Shown here piece after piece: positions 63,915-64,000 of a stretch of 64,000 bases of DNA. The DNA comes from M3007 sp031373665 (GTDB lineage Bacteria; Bacteroidota; Bacteroidia; Chitinophagales; Saprospiraceae): contig JANMMZ010000035.1 of NCBI GenBank assembly GCA_031373665.1, positions 50,482-114,481 on the forward strand. Direction: 5' to 3'. Every line of letters starts with the position of its first letter. Position 1 is the first letter of the stretch. The notes under the pieces are model-generated. The model had not been told where the DNA came from and searched no databases. It saw only the letters and a list, made by a program, of their open reading frames with translations. The translations under genes and the position numbers were made by a program.

Positions 63915-63960
63915 ACCTCCTGTACTTTAGTGTTCTCTAATCACAAAATAAACAGGAGGT
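63915..63960 (+). promoter_or_regulatory. Hairpin that sequesters a strong Shine-Dalgarno sequence
   Basis: ACCTCCTGT (63915-63923) is complementary to ACAGGAGGT (63952-63960), with a bulged continuation AAGA/TCTT. The right arm contains a perfect AGGAGGT 5 bases ahead of an ATG. The loop is 28 bases. Confidence 0.5.
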
Positions 63961-63964
63961 CTTC

Positions 63965-64000
63965 ATGTATATACGGGACAAATATAGGTTCACTGACGCT
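63965..64000 (+). CDS. Start of an unidentified gene (cut by window edge)
   Basis: Only 12 codons are visible: MYIRDKYRFTDA. The ATG follows a perfect AGGAGGT Shine-Dalgarno, which is unlike every other gene in this window. The inverted repeat just ahead may be the end of an insertion sequence or a regulatory hairpin. I do not recognise the peptide. Confidence 0.4.
   Translation, partial: MYIRDKYRFTDA

Overview
The window is chromosomal DNA of a member of the Bacteroidota, most likely from the Saprospiria or a nearby class. Four things point there. Many genes are preceded by the Bacteroidota sigma-factor -7 box TAnnTTTG, often with TTTG or TTG about 19-20 bases upstream, and Shine-Dalgarno sequences are almost absent. 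There are several very large exported proteins with type IX secretion (T9SS) sorting domains, of type A and of type B (CHU_C). LemA, the TPM-domain proteins, a TonB-dependent receptor with a carboxypeptidase-like regulatory domain and DUF983/DUF1015/DUF1080 proteins fit the phylum. A ribosomal protein carries a helix-hairpin-helix tail of a kind I know from this phylum. No prophage, CRISPR array or complete insertion sequence is visible.

Layout. 1-16.5 kb is mostly housekeeping: the start of a crotonase gene, a DEAD-box helicase, a Tat-exported Gfo/Idh/MocA oxidoreductase, nrdB with a YdeI-like gene, then a long leftward cluster (lemA, two TPM genes, purN, a small lipoprotein gene, obg, an ATP-grasp-like gene). 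After these come rplU-rpmA, a tRNA-Ala(GGC), ald and lpxD. 16.5-28 kb is accessory: a weak membrane-protein ORF, two huge T9SS cargo genes sharing a nearly identical C-terminal cassette, and a DUF1080 lipoprotein. 28-41 kb holds a DUF1015 gene, a prolyl oligopeptidase, an MBL-fold hydrolase and a 2118-residue protein built from about 18 Ig-like repeats.

41-49.5 kb has a leftward operon (GHMP kinase, OppC-type permease, GT39 glycosyltransferase, DUF983) diverging from lysA, followed by a secreted HExxH metalloprotease and a cupin-GNAT fusion. 49.6-64 kb contains prfC, a T9SS cargo gene split by an in-frame amber codon, a TonB-dependent receptor, an acyl-CoA carboxylase carboxyltransferase subunit, an envelope operon (glucosaminidase-LysM lipoprotein, plsC, ftsE-like ATPase), an Lrp/AsnC regulator, and at the right edge the start of a gene with an unusually strong Shine-Dalgarno sequence held in a hairpin.

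Most notable: the helix-hairpin-helix domain fused to L27 while the neighbouring L21 is plain; an abutting DnaA-box pair over the presumed nrdB promoter; the mosaic and repeat structure of the T9SS cargo genes, with a decayed third copy of their shared 3' cassette; the amber-split cargo gene; start codons exactly 5 nt downstream of -7 boxes, suggesting leaderless mRNAs; and a 49-bp perfect palindrome at 41.2 kb. I found no obviously new multi-gene system. All functions are read from sequence motifs alone; no database search was possible.
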